A stretch of 64,000 nucleotides of DNA. It comes from Rhyzopertha dominica (lineage: Eukaryota > Arthropoda > Insecta > Coleoptera > Bostrichidae). The notes beneath the pieces are model-generated. The model did no database searches, had not been told where the DNA came from, and saw only the letters and a list, made by a program, of their open reading frames with translations. Every line of letters starts with the position of its first letter. Position 1 is the stretch's first letter. Below are positions 21,449-32,257 of this stretch, piece after piece. Location: NCBI GenBank assembly GCA_025024175.1, contig QCXZ01000137.1, positions 19,902,001 to 19,966,000 on the forward strand, in the 5' to 3' direction. The position numbers and the translations under genes are program-made.

Positions 21449-21528
21449 ATCTGTATTATATAAAGACTAATACATCAACTAACACTTCAGTATCTTAGGT
21501 GTCTTTGTTAACGATAGCAACAGAGAAA

Positions 21529-21726
21529 ATGTTAGTCTTTAGTAACAATAAAATCCGTTCAGATAAATATACATCTTCCTTAATTAAAACGGTTAGTTCG
21601 CCGTGCGGTCTTAAGCAGTCAACATCAAAAACAAAGCGATCCTCTACACGTTTAACAAAAGAAAACAAACAGTTTCTAAAATCGTTAGGACTCACGCTGA
21701 GAAATGAAGTGAATTACTCGATATAA
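21529..21726 (+). CDS. Small basic protein, copy 2
   Basis: Identical to 18070-18252 up to the last codons. An extra A near 21707 changes the end and also removes the frame of the overlapping major-capsid start codon. Confidence 0.45.
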   Translation: MLVFSNNKIRSDKYTSSLIKTVSSPCGLKQSTSKTKRSSTRLTKENKQFLKSLGLTLRNEVNYSI

Positions 21727-22914
21727 CAGATTTTCCTCGTTTTGACGAAACGGTATCAAAAAAAACAATATCATACTTACTCTCCGTTTATAGAATCATT
21801 TAGTCCAAATGATACCATACAAATATGTGTACAACATCAAGATTTTGATTCTGCTTCCTTCGGAAAGCTTTCTCTACGTGGAGGGAACGTTAACCGATGA
21901 AACTAATAATGCAGTCGATACGATAAAACTTACGAATAACTGTGTAGGATTCATGTTTGAAGAGATTCGATATGAGTTGAATTCAATTGAAATAGATCGT
22001 ACCAAGATGTAGGTATTTCTACATGCTTAAAAAATTACATCTCGCTAAATTCTCATGAAAGCACATCGCTCACTAATGCCGGCTGGAAAGCAGACGGCGA
22101 CAGAGTTATAAAAACGTCAAACGGTCATTTTAACTTTTGTATACCTTTAAACAGACTATTAGGTTTTGCTGAAGATTACAAGAAGATAATTCCCAATGCA
22201 AAACATGAGTTGATTCTAATTAGAGCTAAATCGAACGATAATTCCGTTAAAACAAGTCTTGCAAAATATAAGTTTAACATAAAGAAAATAAACTGGAAAG
22301 TACCTCACATCACACTCAGTGATGCAGAACGACTTAAGCTATATCAAACTATACAGAGTTCCCGTCCTTTACAAATTAGCTTCCGAAGCTGGGATCTCTA
22401 TCATTATCCTAATGTACCTGTATCTACACAAAATATTTGGAGAGTAAAAACATCTAATCAACTAGAAAAACCTAGATTTGTAATTTTTGCCTTACAAACA
22501 AATAAATTAAACAATCTTAATGCTAATCCGAGTGAATTCAGCACATGTAATCTAAATGATGTAAAAGTATACTTAAATTCAGAGGTTTACCCATATGATA
22601 ATTTACACATATCGTTTAACGAAGATCGCTTTGCTTTGCTATATCATCTTTACATTACCTTTCAAGAAGCTTACTATGGAAGAAATTCCTGTCCTTTGCT
22701 AAATCCTACCGAGTTCAAAGAAATTGCTCCGATCGCAGTTATAGACTGTCGTTATCAAAACGAACAAATAAAAAACGGACCTATAGATGTTAAGATAGAG
22801 TTTGAAACATCAGATGGTGGTATATTACCTAACACATCAGCATTTTGTTTATTATTACACGATCGTATTTTTGAGTACTCGCCTCTTAGCGGAGATGTTA
22901 GGAAGCTTGTGTAA
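21705..22914 (+). pseudogene. MCP: Major capsid protein, copy 2, 3' two-thirds open
   Basis: Frame breaks at the start (extra A near 21707), at the A8 run (about 21758-21765, shared with copy 1), near 21843 (extra T) and near 22006 (missing A). From about 22010 the frame is open to the TAA at 22912-22914 and supplies the C-terminal jelly roll missing from copy 1, including WRVKTSNQLEKPRFVIFALQ and the end DRIFEYSPLSGDVRKLV, both typical of Polinton major capsid proteins. Read with copy 1, it shows that every break except the A8 run is private to one copy. Confidence 0.85.
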
Positions 22915-22987
22915 TAAAAACACGTACATCTGAAGATGGGGCTCACTTGAAATCAGTAAAGTGTTGGAGATTTTTGACTCAACAGCA

Positions 22988-23494
22988 ATGGCAGTTTCAA
23001 AATACGTAGTGATTGATTTTCAAGGTTTGCGTGGTGTACGAAACGATTTCGTATATAAAGAAATTGCAGTCGTATACCCGTCTAACGATTTCAACATCTT
23101 TGCGATTAAGTCGCCGTATCCTGTATCACACATTTCTATGTTCGAGCATAAACAAAATAGTTGGCTTACGAAACATCACCATGGATTGCTATGGGAACAT
23201 GGAACAACCACCTTAGAAGCTGCAAGACGTTTCCTACAAGACACACTACCCAACGATACAACTGTATTTGTCAAAGGACTTGAAAAAATTAAATGGACTC
23301 AAGAGTTGTTAAATTCATCTCAATACTTTGTACGTAATTTAGAAGATTTAGGTTGTATTAGTTTAAATGATCTAAGACAATCTTTTAAATATGGTGTAAT
23401 ACCTAAGTGTAGGTCTCACTTTGGAATATGTGCTTTAGAAAATGCTTTTCTGTTAAAGAACTTTGTTGTGGATATATACAATAAAACTATTTGA
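22988..23494 (+). CDS. Conserved 168-aa protein, possible DEDDh-like nuclease fold
   Basis: Start chosen at the ATG 22988 (MAVSKYVVIDFQG). The opening KYVVIDFQGLR, followed about 15 residues later by KEIAVVY, recalls the first beta hairpin of DEDD-type exonucleases (hydrophobic strand-D-x-E/Q), though the second acidic residue is Gln here. Later segments SWLTKHHHGLLWEHGTTTLEAA, TVFVKGLEKIKWTQELL and CRSHFGICALENAFLL are conserved as I remember them in many insect genome proteins of unknown role. It lies directly after the major capsid gene and is transcribed with it. Enzymatic activity is not certain. It could be an RNase H-fold scaffold without catalysis. Confidence 0.65.
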   Translation: MAVSKYVVIDFQGLRGVRNDFVYKEIAVVYPSNDFNIFAIKSPYPVSHISMFEHKQNSWLTKHHHGLLWEHGTTTLEAARRFLQDTLPNDTTVFVKGLEKIKWTQELLNSSQYFVRNLEDLGCISLNDLRQSFKYGVIPKCRSHFGICALENAFLLKNFVVDIYNKTI

Positions 23495-23559
23495 TGTTAT
23501 TCAATTGTTATTTATTATATTCCCTTATTATTATTAATACATATAAATATTTTTAACAA

Positions 23560-24108
23560 CTAATAGTATCTCTGCGAATAATAGCCCAGAGATTCACCCA
23601 TTGATTCTCCTAAAGGAGAATTCGGCTCGAAAGCCTGCGACTCTGGCTCGTTCATGATAGCCAGCTCTTCATCAGTCAGCTCCGGCATTGGGGTCGGCGT
23701 CGGCGTCGGAGGTGGCGCCGTAGTCTTGGGCGATCTGGGCTGGTTGTTGTTCACTACTTCTAACTTGTAAGCTTTCCCATGTTTTCCCCGATTCACTAGA
23801 AACAGCTTACCCGTCGCCAGTTCAGCCAGCTGCTTTTCAGACAACTTATTAAACCTTTCCGGAAGGTTTAATTTGCAAAGGTCATCCAGCTCCACCACTA
23901 CTCTGGGCCCGTACTTGGTTTCTGCCTTAAAACCATTAGTTATCCTGTACGTTCTGTTCTTCTCCATCGTTTCAAGGTTGAGCCAGGAGCAGGACCCCAG
24001 GAGGTTGAATTTTTCAATTATATTAGATGTCTTACTGGTGTTTTTCGGTTTCTTCGTTGATCCCTCGGCTGAGGTAGCAGCAACAGCAACTGGCTTCTTG
24101 GCGTCCAT
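23560..24108 (-). CDS. Probable ssDNA-binding protein (OB-fold-like, 182 aa)
   Basis: The open frame continues upstream, but the ATG at 24108 (MDAKKPVAVAA) is the better start, because the twelve residues before it are Ile/Asn-rich non-coding-like sequence. Residues about 45-115 (WLNLETMEKNRTYRITNGFKAETKYGPRVVVELDD..LPERFNKLSEKQLAEL) match the pattern 'x-YxI-x-x-K/T-x-T-K-Y/F-G-x-R-V-V-V-x-L-D-D' I know from OB-fold ssDNA-binding proteins of Polintons and some insect viruses. A Pro/Thr-rich linker (PTPTPTPMP) leads to an acidic C-terminal tail, as in many SSBs. It would protect displaced strands during protein-primed replication. It diverges from the DNA polymerase gene, sharing a 516-bp promoter region. 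Confidence 0.7.
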   Translation of the reverse strand: MDAKKPVAVAATSAEGSTKKPKNTSKTSNIIEKFNLLGSCSWLNLETMEKNRTYRITNGFKAETKYGPRVVVELDDLCKLNLPERFNKLSEKQLAELATGKLFLVNRGKHGKAYKLEVVNNNQPRSPKTTAPPPTPTPTPMPELTDEELAIMNEPESQAFEPNSPLGESMGESLGYYSQRYY

Positions 24109-24624
24109 GATACACTTGTTGATGATGTTGATGATAATATACAAACTTGTAAACTGTAGAATACTGATTATTTCGTAAAAATTTTTATCTTAAATACACA
24201 AAACGATATCCCTTCCTTATTTTTTCTTTGCACCCTCCCACCTAGATCTAACCACACACATACACACGTCAGCCAATTGGAAGCAAAATATAAAACTGAG
24301 GTACGAATAGGAAAATAGGTTATCCCTTCTACAACCAGTTAGGAACCTAGAAAAAAGCAGATTAACGAATCGAAATATATACGCTCCCTTCTTGCTGTTT
24401 TTATCCGCCAATTACACGCATGAAAGTTATTGTCAGGGTTGGCTCTTGATTTTTCAACCAATTAAACAAATGAAAGTCAATATCTGAGAACAACTCTTGA
24501 TTCAAAATCTTCCGTCTCTTTATATTTTCGATGCATTTATACAAATCGCTCAAATGAATAGACTCAGTGTAGTACTAGTTATCGGTGTGGTATGCGGGCG
24601 AACGAACTCTAATTTCAAATCAAA
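24109..24624. promoter_or_regulatory. Divergent SSB/polymerase promoter region with 50-bp repeats
   Basis: Two tandem copies of a roughly 50-bp unit (24408-24503) share CCAATTA, ATGAAAGT and CTCTTGATT at matching positions, just upstream of the polymerase start (24625). Other CCAAT-like boxes lie at about 24272. No open frame of note. It probably regulates replication genes as a pair. Confidence 0.5.
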
Positions 24625-27600
24625 ATGTTACTTTGTGAACATTGTGGAAAGTCATTTAAACGGAACAACCTCCTTAATAGACATTTGCGCACGGTTCATT
24701 TAAATCTACAACGGGTTGTTTGTGATGTTTGTGGCAAATCGTTGTATAAAAATAATTTACAAAGACACAAGCTAACGCATGCTAAACAACCATTACAAAT
24801 CACAAAGCAAGTTAAATTAGAAAGCCCACAACTGTGTGAAATTTGCGGTACGGTTTTTCCATCAGGCGTTTTGCTGAAGAAACACAAAAGAACTCATGCA
24901 AGCGTGCAACATCCTGAAACAGGTAAAAACATCTTTTTTCTTTTTATTTTTGTTTGATTTTATTAGTCTTTTATATATATATATATAGTTGAGGATGCAC
25001 CTTCAACCAGCACAGCTCAAAGTATTCGTATATGCGAATATTGTTTGACTGAGATACCAAACAATCAGTGGTCTTCCCATCTTCGTTCTACAGCACATAA
25101 ATTAAAAGCGTCTGCGATAATACAACCAGGAATTAAGGTAAATTATACTATATTCCATTAAATAAACCATTAATTGTTAGTATTATTATTTAGACATTAA
25201 AGAGCAGCTTCGCAGGACGTATTCAAACCCTCATCGTCGAGAATCCAGATCTATCAAATTTGGATTGTGCAAAATTTATGCAATCCATTGAGGGTGTTGT
25301 GGTAACGGAACTAATTAAGCAGCTTGGGACACACCTGATGTATAAGTTTAATCTAGAACTGTTTGCCGAGTACATCCGGATGACTGACGAAAATGAGGAA
25401 ATCACTATTAAATCATTCCAGACAAGAATGCAGATTGTACGAGATGATAGTCAGGTACGAGAACTTTATCAATGCATGTGCGGTCAGATTTTAACAAAAA
25501 TGGATGACTTCCAACGGCTAGGAAGTGGATGGACCCTTCTGGGGATTATCCATGTGGAAGTGAATATTAATCAATATAGACCGGTGAGGGGGTCAAATTA
25601 TATACCCTTACCAAACGTAATTAAACATAAGAGAGCTTGTATAAATATAAAAAATCATGATTCCTATTGTTTTAAGTGGGCTGTAATATCCGCTTTGTGT
25701 CCTGTAGAAAGTCACTGTCATAAACCAGCATCATATAAAATTGCTAATATTGGAGACAATATAATTGTTTTACAAAACAACATTAAATTAAATTTTGGTA
25801 ATTTAGAGTTTCCGTTGAAAATAAGCAACGTATCGGTTTTCGAATCGCTAAACGCTGATATTTCTGTAAACGTGTTTGGTTTAGAAGACGATCAAATAGT
25901 CGGACCTTTTTATTCTTCGAAAAATCTGAAATCCAATCACATTAATCTCTTGTATTTACAAGAAGATAATAAAGGACATTACGTTTGGATTAAACACATA
26001 TCAAGACTGGTTCGCAGTCAAATAACATCTCACTCATCTAAAATATATCTATGCAATTTTTGTTTACTACATTTTACTACTCCCGATCAGCTTTCCTATC
26101 ACACAAAACAGTGTAATCGTATAATCACACAAATGCCAAGTATTAATGAAAGCAAACTGTCATTTACTAATTATAAATCAATGATCGAAGTTCCTTTTTG
26201 TGTTTATGCAGACTTTGAATGTATTTTACAAAATATAGATACTTGTTATCCCGATACCGAAAACTCTTCCACTACGAACATTCAACAACACGTTCCATGC
26301 GCTTTCTCATATTACATCGTATGTGGGTATGATAGTAGCTTAAACGTACTTAGAGTCTATAAAGGAGAAGATTCGCCAGATCAGTTTGTGTTTTCGCTAA
26401 TTAATGATGTAAGCAATATTTATAATAATATTTTCAAGAATCCAAAACCTATGAGACCCTTAACTGACGCAGAACGTGATTATCAAATTAACTGTCCCAC
26501 ATGTCATATATGTAAAAAATCGTTAGGTTCAGATAGAGTTCGAGACCATAATCATTTTGATAAGGGATCACATGGTAATTATAGAGGACCTGCTCATCCC
26601 AGTTGTAATTTAGCTTATAGAAAACCTAAATTTTTTCCTATATTTTTTCATAATCTTTCAGGATATGACTGTCATCTGTTTGTTCGATCTTTGGCGAATG
26701 TAGAAGGAGCAATCAGAATAATTCCTTTAAATAAGGAACTTTATATTTCAGTGTCAAAATGGATATCTGTTAATCCTAAAGATAGTGTAGAATTACGTTT
26801 TCTCGATTCGGCTAGGTTTATGGCAAGTAGTTTGGAAAAATTGGCTCAAAATTTATCACCTGACGATTTTACGAGTCTGCGTTCAGTTTTTCCCAAAGAA
26901 GAACAATTTAATTTATTAAGGAGAAAAGGTGTGCTTCCCTATGAATATTTGAATTCGTGGATAAGATTAGACGAACCTCAGTTGCCAGCTCAGAAAGAAT
27001 TTACCAATAAATTAACAAATTCAGACTGTTCAGACAAAGATTACGAACATGCTCAATTAATTTGGCAAGAGTTTAACTGTTCCAGTTTATGGGACTACTT
27101 GAGAATATATTTAATTACCGACGTTTTGCTATTAACCGACATTTTTCAAAATTTTAGAAAATTATATTACGATATTTATAGTATTGACGCTGCAAATTTT
27201 TTTACTGCTCCTGGCTTAGCATGGCATGCTATGTTAAAATATACAGATATAGAACTTGACCTTTTAACAGATATAAATATGTATACTTTCATAAAAAGTG
27301 GAATTAGAGGAGGTTTGACGCAATGCACTTTACGAAACTCTGTTGCGAATAATAAATATCTTCCTGATTTTGATAAAAACAAACCTTCAACATTTTTATT
27401 CTATATTGATATTAATAACTTATATGGGGGCTCAATGTCTCAATTGCTTCCTTATCAAGACTTCCGGTGGGTTGATAACGCAGAAAAAATCAATATCATA
27501 GATATTCCTGCCAACGCTGAAGTTGGCTATATATTTGAAGTCGATTTAGAATATCCACAGGCCCTACACGACACACACAATGATTTACCGTTTTGTCCCG

Positions 27601-28628
27601 AGAATAAACAAGGACCTATTTCCAAATTTCATAAATTGATAGCCGATTTTGAAAAGAAAACAAATTACATCATACATTATCGAAATCTTCAACAGTGTCT
27701 GAAATTCGGTTTAAAGCTATTAAAGGTTCACCGCGCCTTGCAATTCAAGCAGTCAAATTGGTTAAAGCGTTATATCGATTTAAATACACATTATAGAACA
27801 CTTGCAAAAAATGACTTTGAAAAAGATTTTTTTAAATTAATGAATAATGCTGTGTATGGTAAAACCATGGAAAATGTTGACAAGAGAAAAGATGTGAGAA
27901 TTGTCACAAGATGGGATAACAAAACTAGTAGTGTAGGTGCTGCTAGTCTTATTGCAAAACCGAATTTTCATAGTGCTAAGCAGTTTACAGAAGACATGGT
28001 TGCTATTCAGTTAAATTGTATCTACACAATATATGATAAACCGATTTATTTAGGATTTGTAATTTTAGAATTATCTAAGTGGTACATGTATGAATTTCAT
28101 TATGAATATATGCAACCTAAATTTAAGGAAAACGTTGCTTTAAATTATATGGATACAGATTCCTTTATTTATACAATAAAAACTGATGATTTCTACAGCG
28201 ACATACGAGCTGATATAGCCAGTCGATTTGATACATCTGAATATCCTCCTGATAATATTTATAATATACCGTTGATGAATAAAAAAGTACTTTTGAAAAT
28301 GAAAGATGAAAACAAGGGTAAAGTAATGAAGGAGTTTATTGGATTACGTTCTAAAATGTACTCTGTACAAGTAGTAGATGAGAAGTGCCTCAAAAAAGCA
28401 AAAGGAATCAAACGAATGGCAGTAGATAAGTTAACTATAGATAATTACAGAGACTGTTTATATAAACAAAAATTATTTTATAGTAGCATGATAGTGTTTA
28501 GATCTCAAATTCATAATATTTATTCTCAGTATGTAAATAAGCTGTCTTTAAATTTTAGTGATGATAAACGTTTTATTAGAGAAAATCTCATATCTACTTA
28601 TGCTTGGGGACATTATAATATTAAATAA
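24625..28628 (+). CDS. POLB: Protein-primed family B DNA polymerase with N-terminal zinc fingers (3 exons)
   Basis: Replicates the element. Proposed exons are 24625-24922, 24989-25137 and 25194-28628, joined by GT..AG introns of 66 and 56 bp that keep the frame (1,293 residues). Exons 1-2 encode four C2H2 fingers (Cys4/Cys7/His20/His25; 33/36/48/52; 71/74/87/91; 115/118/130/136). Exon 3 holds Exo I YADFE (D489), an HNH/endonuclease-VII-like cysteine cluster (C586 onward, with DHNHFDKGSHGNYRGPAH), Exo II HNLSGYD (about 635), Exo III near 790, polymerase motif A DINNLYG (D888), motif B KLMNNAVYGK (K1030) and motif C MDTDS (D1136, D1138). All catalytic residues are present, so it looks functional. 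The zinc fingers may bind the terminal repeats (inference). Confidence 0.95.
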
Positions 28629-28679
28629 AGAAAAAAAAACATTATAATGAATATGTGATGTTATTTTTTTTTGTTTAAC

Positions 28680-29355
28680 CTTTCCTTGCTTCATCTACGT
28701 CACCTAAGAGACACTCTACCTTAGAATAGGTAAGTAAACACAATATATACTGAACATATTTTATTATTATTTAATTCGTAGTACAATTATGTATATAGAT
28801 ATTTAAACAAAAAGACACATTTAATCAGTAATATCTTCATCTCCTTGATACTTCATATCCATTGATCGTAGGACGCCTATTAGCTGATGTCTAATTATCT
28901 GCTCCCCGGTTAGATGGATCACCACTTGAGACAGATATTTTTCATTGTCTTCGTTCACCATAGTTGTTAGAAAACGGTCGAGGTTACACTCTCCTTTTAA
29001 AAACCTTTCACACAGCATCGATATCCGTTCATAGGTTTCCAGCTGAATATACAAATATTCATCCTCATCCACCTCCAGCTCAGCTTCGATTTCACTATGT
29101 AACTGCTCTACATACACCCGAAGTTTAAAAATTGCATGCTGAACGTCTTCAGTATGAAATAAACCTTGATCAGACTCTTGCGGTGGTCTCATCTTGACTT
29201 TAACTTTAACACTGAATCCGCATACACTTATACAGACTATCCCCCCTCTACTCAATTTAAAAAAATATGTTCTATTAGTTTAATTTCCTAGTAGATAACC
29301 CCAGCTGATAATCAACAGTTTACACGAGTTCAACGTTTGCTAATCATGAACTTTA
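28680..29355. repeat. Duplicated cassette flank, unit 1
   Basis: Non-coding ends of this unit match those of 29355-30180: the segment CCTAAGAGACACT...AAACACAA near 28705 matches that near 29386, and CTAGTAGATAAC...ACACGAGTTCAACGT near 29290 matches that near 30105. The genes inside the two units are not visibly alike, so it is the flanks that are duplicated. Confidence 0.6.
28821..29192 (-). CDS. Small acidic helical protein (123 aa)
   Basis: Start taken at the first ATG, 29192 (MRPPQESDQGLF); the open frame upstream has none. The protein is acidic and helical with many Glu, Leu and Ile residues (VYVEQLHSEIEAELEVDEDEYLYIQLETYERI), and has no recognisable domain. It lies between the polymerase 3' end and a second small minus-strand gene. 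Both genes are flanked by similar non-coding segments, suggesting the cassette arose by duplication or shares regulation. A regulatory or protein-interaction role is possible. Function is unknown. Confidence 0.55.
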   Translation of the reverse strand: MRPPQESDQGLFHTEDVQHAIFKLRVYVEQLHSEIEAELEVDEDEYLYIQLETYERISMLCERFLKGECNLDRFLTTMVNEDNEKYLSQVVIHLTGEQIIRHQLIGVLRSMDMKYQGDEDITD

Positions 29356-30180
29356 TCCTTTCCTTGTTTCATATACGCAACCTAAGAGACACTTTATTCT
29401 AGAGAAGGTAACTAAACACAAAATTTACTTAATATATTTTTTTATTATTTAATTATTACTATTCTAATAGATATTTAAAACATATATATGTATATATATA
29501 AAAACACACACACACACACACAATCTAACTATATTCCCGTACTACATGCTTCAAGACGGCCCTCTCCAGCTCATACCTTTTGCTGTCGTATTTTTCTGGT
29601 CGGTGACTCTCCTCTGGAGTATGGACCAACATGCTATACGAAACGGCGGTACTATATGCTACGTCCTTAAATTCTAGATCGTCGGATGTTTCGCCTAACT
29701 TCAGGGCCGCCTTAATCATCTTGAATAATTTTTCTCTCGCCTCTTCTACGGGGTTGGGCAACATCTAAGAAAAAGAAAGCATTGGTTTACTATTGGGTTC
29801 AGTGATGCAAGAATAAGCAGTTGTTAGTGTTCGTTTAATTAATTCGTTAATAGTATTGTAGAAATGATCAAGCAACGACGACACCTACAAGTATTTAAAA
29901 TAAAAATATCTAACTTACCGTTTTGAGCACTTCAATGCCGGCCATTGTGTTATAACTGAACGAAATTAAACTGAGAAACAAGTTCGTGTTTAAATTTAAT
30001 TTCTAATGAAAGTTGGATTATATACTTATATTGTGGAGGGATGACAGGCTTTTCCCCCACTCTACTCATTTAAAAAAGAGTATTCTGTTAGTTCAATTTC
30101 CTAGTAGATAACTTCTCCCCCCATACGGTATTCAACGGTACACGAGTTCAACGTCTGCCAAGCATAAGATAAAATCCGGT
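29355..30180. repeat. Duplicated cassette flank, unit 2
   Basis: Second copy of the flanks described for 28680-29355. Its outer end runs into the right terminal repeat (from 30146), so the copy near 29330-29350 is a partial internal copy of the terminal repeat's inner edge (GAGTTCAACGT). A (CA)n run lies at about 29503-29521. Confidence 0.55.
29525..29945 (-). CDS. Small acidic protein with a 27-nt first exon (88 aa)
   Basis: Proposed exons are 29919-29945 (MAGIEVLKT) and 29525-29764, joined in phase 0 across a 154-bp intron with a good donor (ACG|GTAAGTTA) and acceptor (TTTTTCTTAG|A). The second exon also starts with ATG, so an 79-residue form from 29764 is possible. The protein is helical and charged (PVEEAREKLFKMIKAALKLGETSDDLEF). 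The family is not recognised. It is the rightmost gene, next to the right terminal repeat, in the second of two similar cassettes. Confidence 0.5.
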
Positions 30181-30455
30181 CAAGGCTTTTCGGGCACCGG
30201 AACCCACACACGCGGCATTATAAACACACACGGTATCTAATCTGATCATGTAACGCATTACCTGAAATAAATTTACACCTTAAACGAGAATCTGGTTTCC
30301 GTTCACCTTCACCCAGTGCGAGATACACCTTAGGTTAATAACCCCAGTTGAATAGGAAGCACCGGCTTCGCGTGCTTCCTATATAATTGCATGTGTGTTG
30401 CATGTGTGCTTCTCGCAAAAAAATCGTGTTTTAGAAAAGACATAGTAATACTACT
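30146..30455 (-). repeat. Polinton right terminal inverted repeat
   Basis: Inverted match of 10576-10885 over 310 bp; ends ATACTACT, then the target duplication TACTGT. Confidence 0.93.
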
Positions 30456-30461
30456 TACTGT
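30456..30461. repeat. Polinton target duplication, right (TACTGT)
   Basis: Exact repeat of 10570-10575. Confidence 0.93.
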
Positions 30462-32257
30462 TACAGTTTCTTATTACGCTAACAGCAGAACTGGAGCGTG
30501 CGGCTTTGAAATTTATTGTCGATGTCTTTGCAGACAGCTTAAGTGGCTTGCGTTGAGGGTTTCCGGATAAAGTCTCGTTCTGCTAAAATTCGTGTCGTGG
30601 CAGCGCATTACCCACATTTCATAGCTTTAAAACTATGACCTCTACCAAAATGAATTTCATGCTGACGGTAATTGTCTAGCATTTTCTCAAGTAACTTATT
30701 ACATTAATGACTGAGTAACGCTATTATGTTTTGTATCGCGGATAAAAACTAATGTATAGTTGAAACGGTAATATGGAAATATTAGGTTGTAACAGTGTGT
30801 ATCCGGTTTATAAGAAACTCATTAAATGAATTGAATGGTTTGATGGGATCACATTTGCATATAGTTCCGTAACTGATCAGTGTAGCAGAACGAGAATTCA
30901 TTATTTATTATAGGCTTCGAATTAGAGCGATTGTTAGAGTCATGGCATTGGAATTACTTATCTTCTCCCCTCTGATTTTGGTTAGCGATATCAGTAAATA
31001 ATATTTTTTAAAGAAATAATAGTTTTTTATTATATTAGGTTTGAGTATGTACATCTCCTGGACTTTGGGATATCAAAAAATAGATAGTCATTGTCAGGTT
31101 TTACTTAGTGAATTTACACCTCGATTGTATGACAGTGTATCATAATGATCAAACATAATAATCGCCTGAATGTATTTTAAAACATAAATACTTTGACGTA
31201 TATATGCCACTTTGACACGGAATTTGAATAGGACTTTGATCGAGCAGTAGTTAGCACGTTTGACTAGTAATATAGTTATATATAATAATAATTTGAATGA
31301 TACTCCTAGAAGAATTTGTTAAATCTAACATTGCATTTCCTGTTGCGACACATAATTACCTTCACTCTAAATAAATAATCGCACTCTTAACAAAATAAAA
31401 AGATTATAAAGTTAATATATTGTTAACATCTAGTTTGTCCCCCTTGCTATTGAATTACAGGCAAGGAATTTTATAAGACTCATTGGAATTTCTGTAGTTT
31501 TTCTCTATTATTAAATTGTCGTTCTTCAGCTTAAATACGCATGACTAAACAACCTACATTTTCTGTTTAATTTCTAAAACTCGAATATCAGTATCATTGG
31601 ACCATGTCCTGACGCAATATGATATATGAATTGGTGCGTTATCATATTGAAATATCAATTGCTGCCCAGGAAATTAAACGGCTACATTATCAGTGTGCCT
31701 TTGAAGCTACCATAAATACTTTTGAGCAGTCTGTCAACCTTCCAAAAACTCTAGCCCATCTATTCCTTGATATGTCATGCCAAAGCTCTTTTTTTGTTAT
31801 ATCGAAAAAATAATTCTGGAAATTACCAGATCCATCTACGTTCTAACTTCTTTTTATCGCTGAAAATGCCTTTTTCAACTCCTCGGCCCAGATACGGAGA
31901 ATACGAGAAAAATCTAAAGTTTTCATCTTATTAATTGAGTACACTTCTTTACCTACTGTCTTTTGAATAGTTTGCACGGAGATATTACATTTGCCTCGCT
32001 GTAGAGGAAGAATTCGATAATAGTCGAAGAATAAGACACCATTTCCTCGGTGTTGTTACAGTTACACTACTACATCCTTATTGATTATTCTCAGAATGTC
32101 CAATGTCTTGATGATTACCCAAGTGCTTCGTCCGATTTTTCTTCCAGTTTCTCGACTGGGGTAACGTGCTTCCCAAAAGCTTGTATTGTATACGACCTAT
32201 ATTATTGATAAACACTTGTTGCCACTTACAAAATTATTTATGATTAACTGTCAGGTT
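30462..32257. other. Intergenic DNA, no gene seen
   Basis: No recognisable gene. The part from about 31600 to 32200 has a protein-like look on the minus strand in broken frames (for example around 32100-32160), which might be a decayed transposase, but no motif is good enough to name it. Confidence 0.3.

Larger units (their letters stand above)
19937..23292 (+). repeat. Capsid block copy 2 (contig start after gap)
   Basis: Direct repeat of 16480-19836. Its first about 2.1 kb has one-base indels and three N positions, while the later part (after about 22020) is clean. This mirror pattern of quality relative to copy 1 is what two overlapping contig ends would give. Confidence 0.93.
10576..30455. 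mobile_element. Polinton/Maverick virus-like DNA transposon
   Basis: A full element: 310-bp terminal inverted repeats starting AGTAGT, 6-bp target duplications, and the diagnostic gene set (protein-primed DNA polymerase B, retroviral-type integrase, FtsK/HerA-like packaging ATPase, adenovirus-type cysteine protease, major and minor capsid proteins). Polintons replicate via a protein-primed polymerase and are thought to be able to form virions. Apparent length is 19,880 bp, but 3,457 bp (copy 1 of the capsid block plus the N gap) is very probably an assembly duplicate, giving about 16.4 kb. The near-identical terminal repeats and mostly open genes outside the gap region suggest recent insertion. 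Genes left of 15950 are on the minus strand, and the capsid and polymerase genes are on the plus strand. Confidence 0.95.

Noticed and set aside
19937..23292. A true tandem duplication of capsid genes in the Polinton
   Set aside because: Boundaries coincide with a 100-N gap and the differences are sequencing-type indels; an assembly overlap explains it better.
29503..29521. (CA)n run as a regulatory element
   Set aside because: An ordinary microsatellite in a 3' flank; nothing else supports a function.
31619..32160. Possible transposase on the minus strand
   Set aside because: Broken frames with no convincing DDE or zinc-binding motif; family could not be named.
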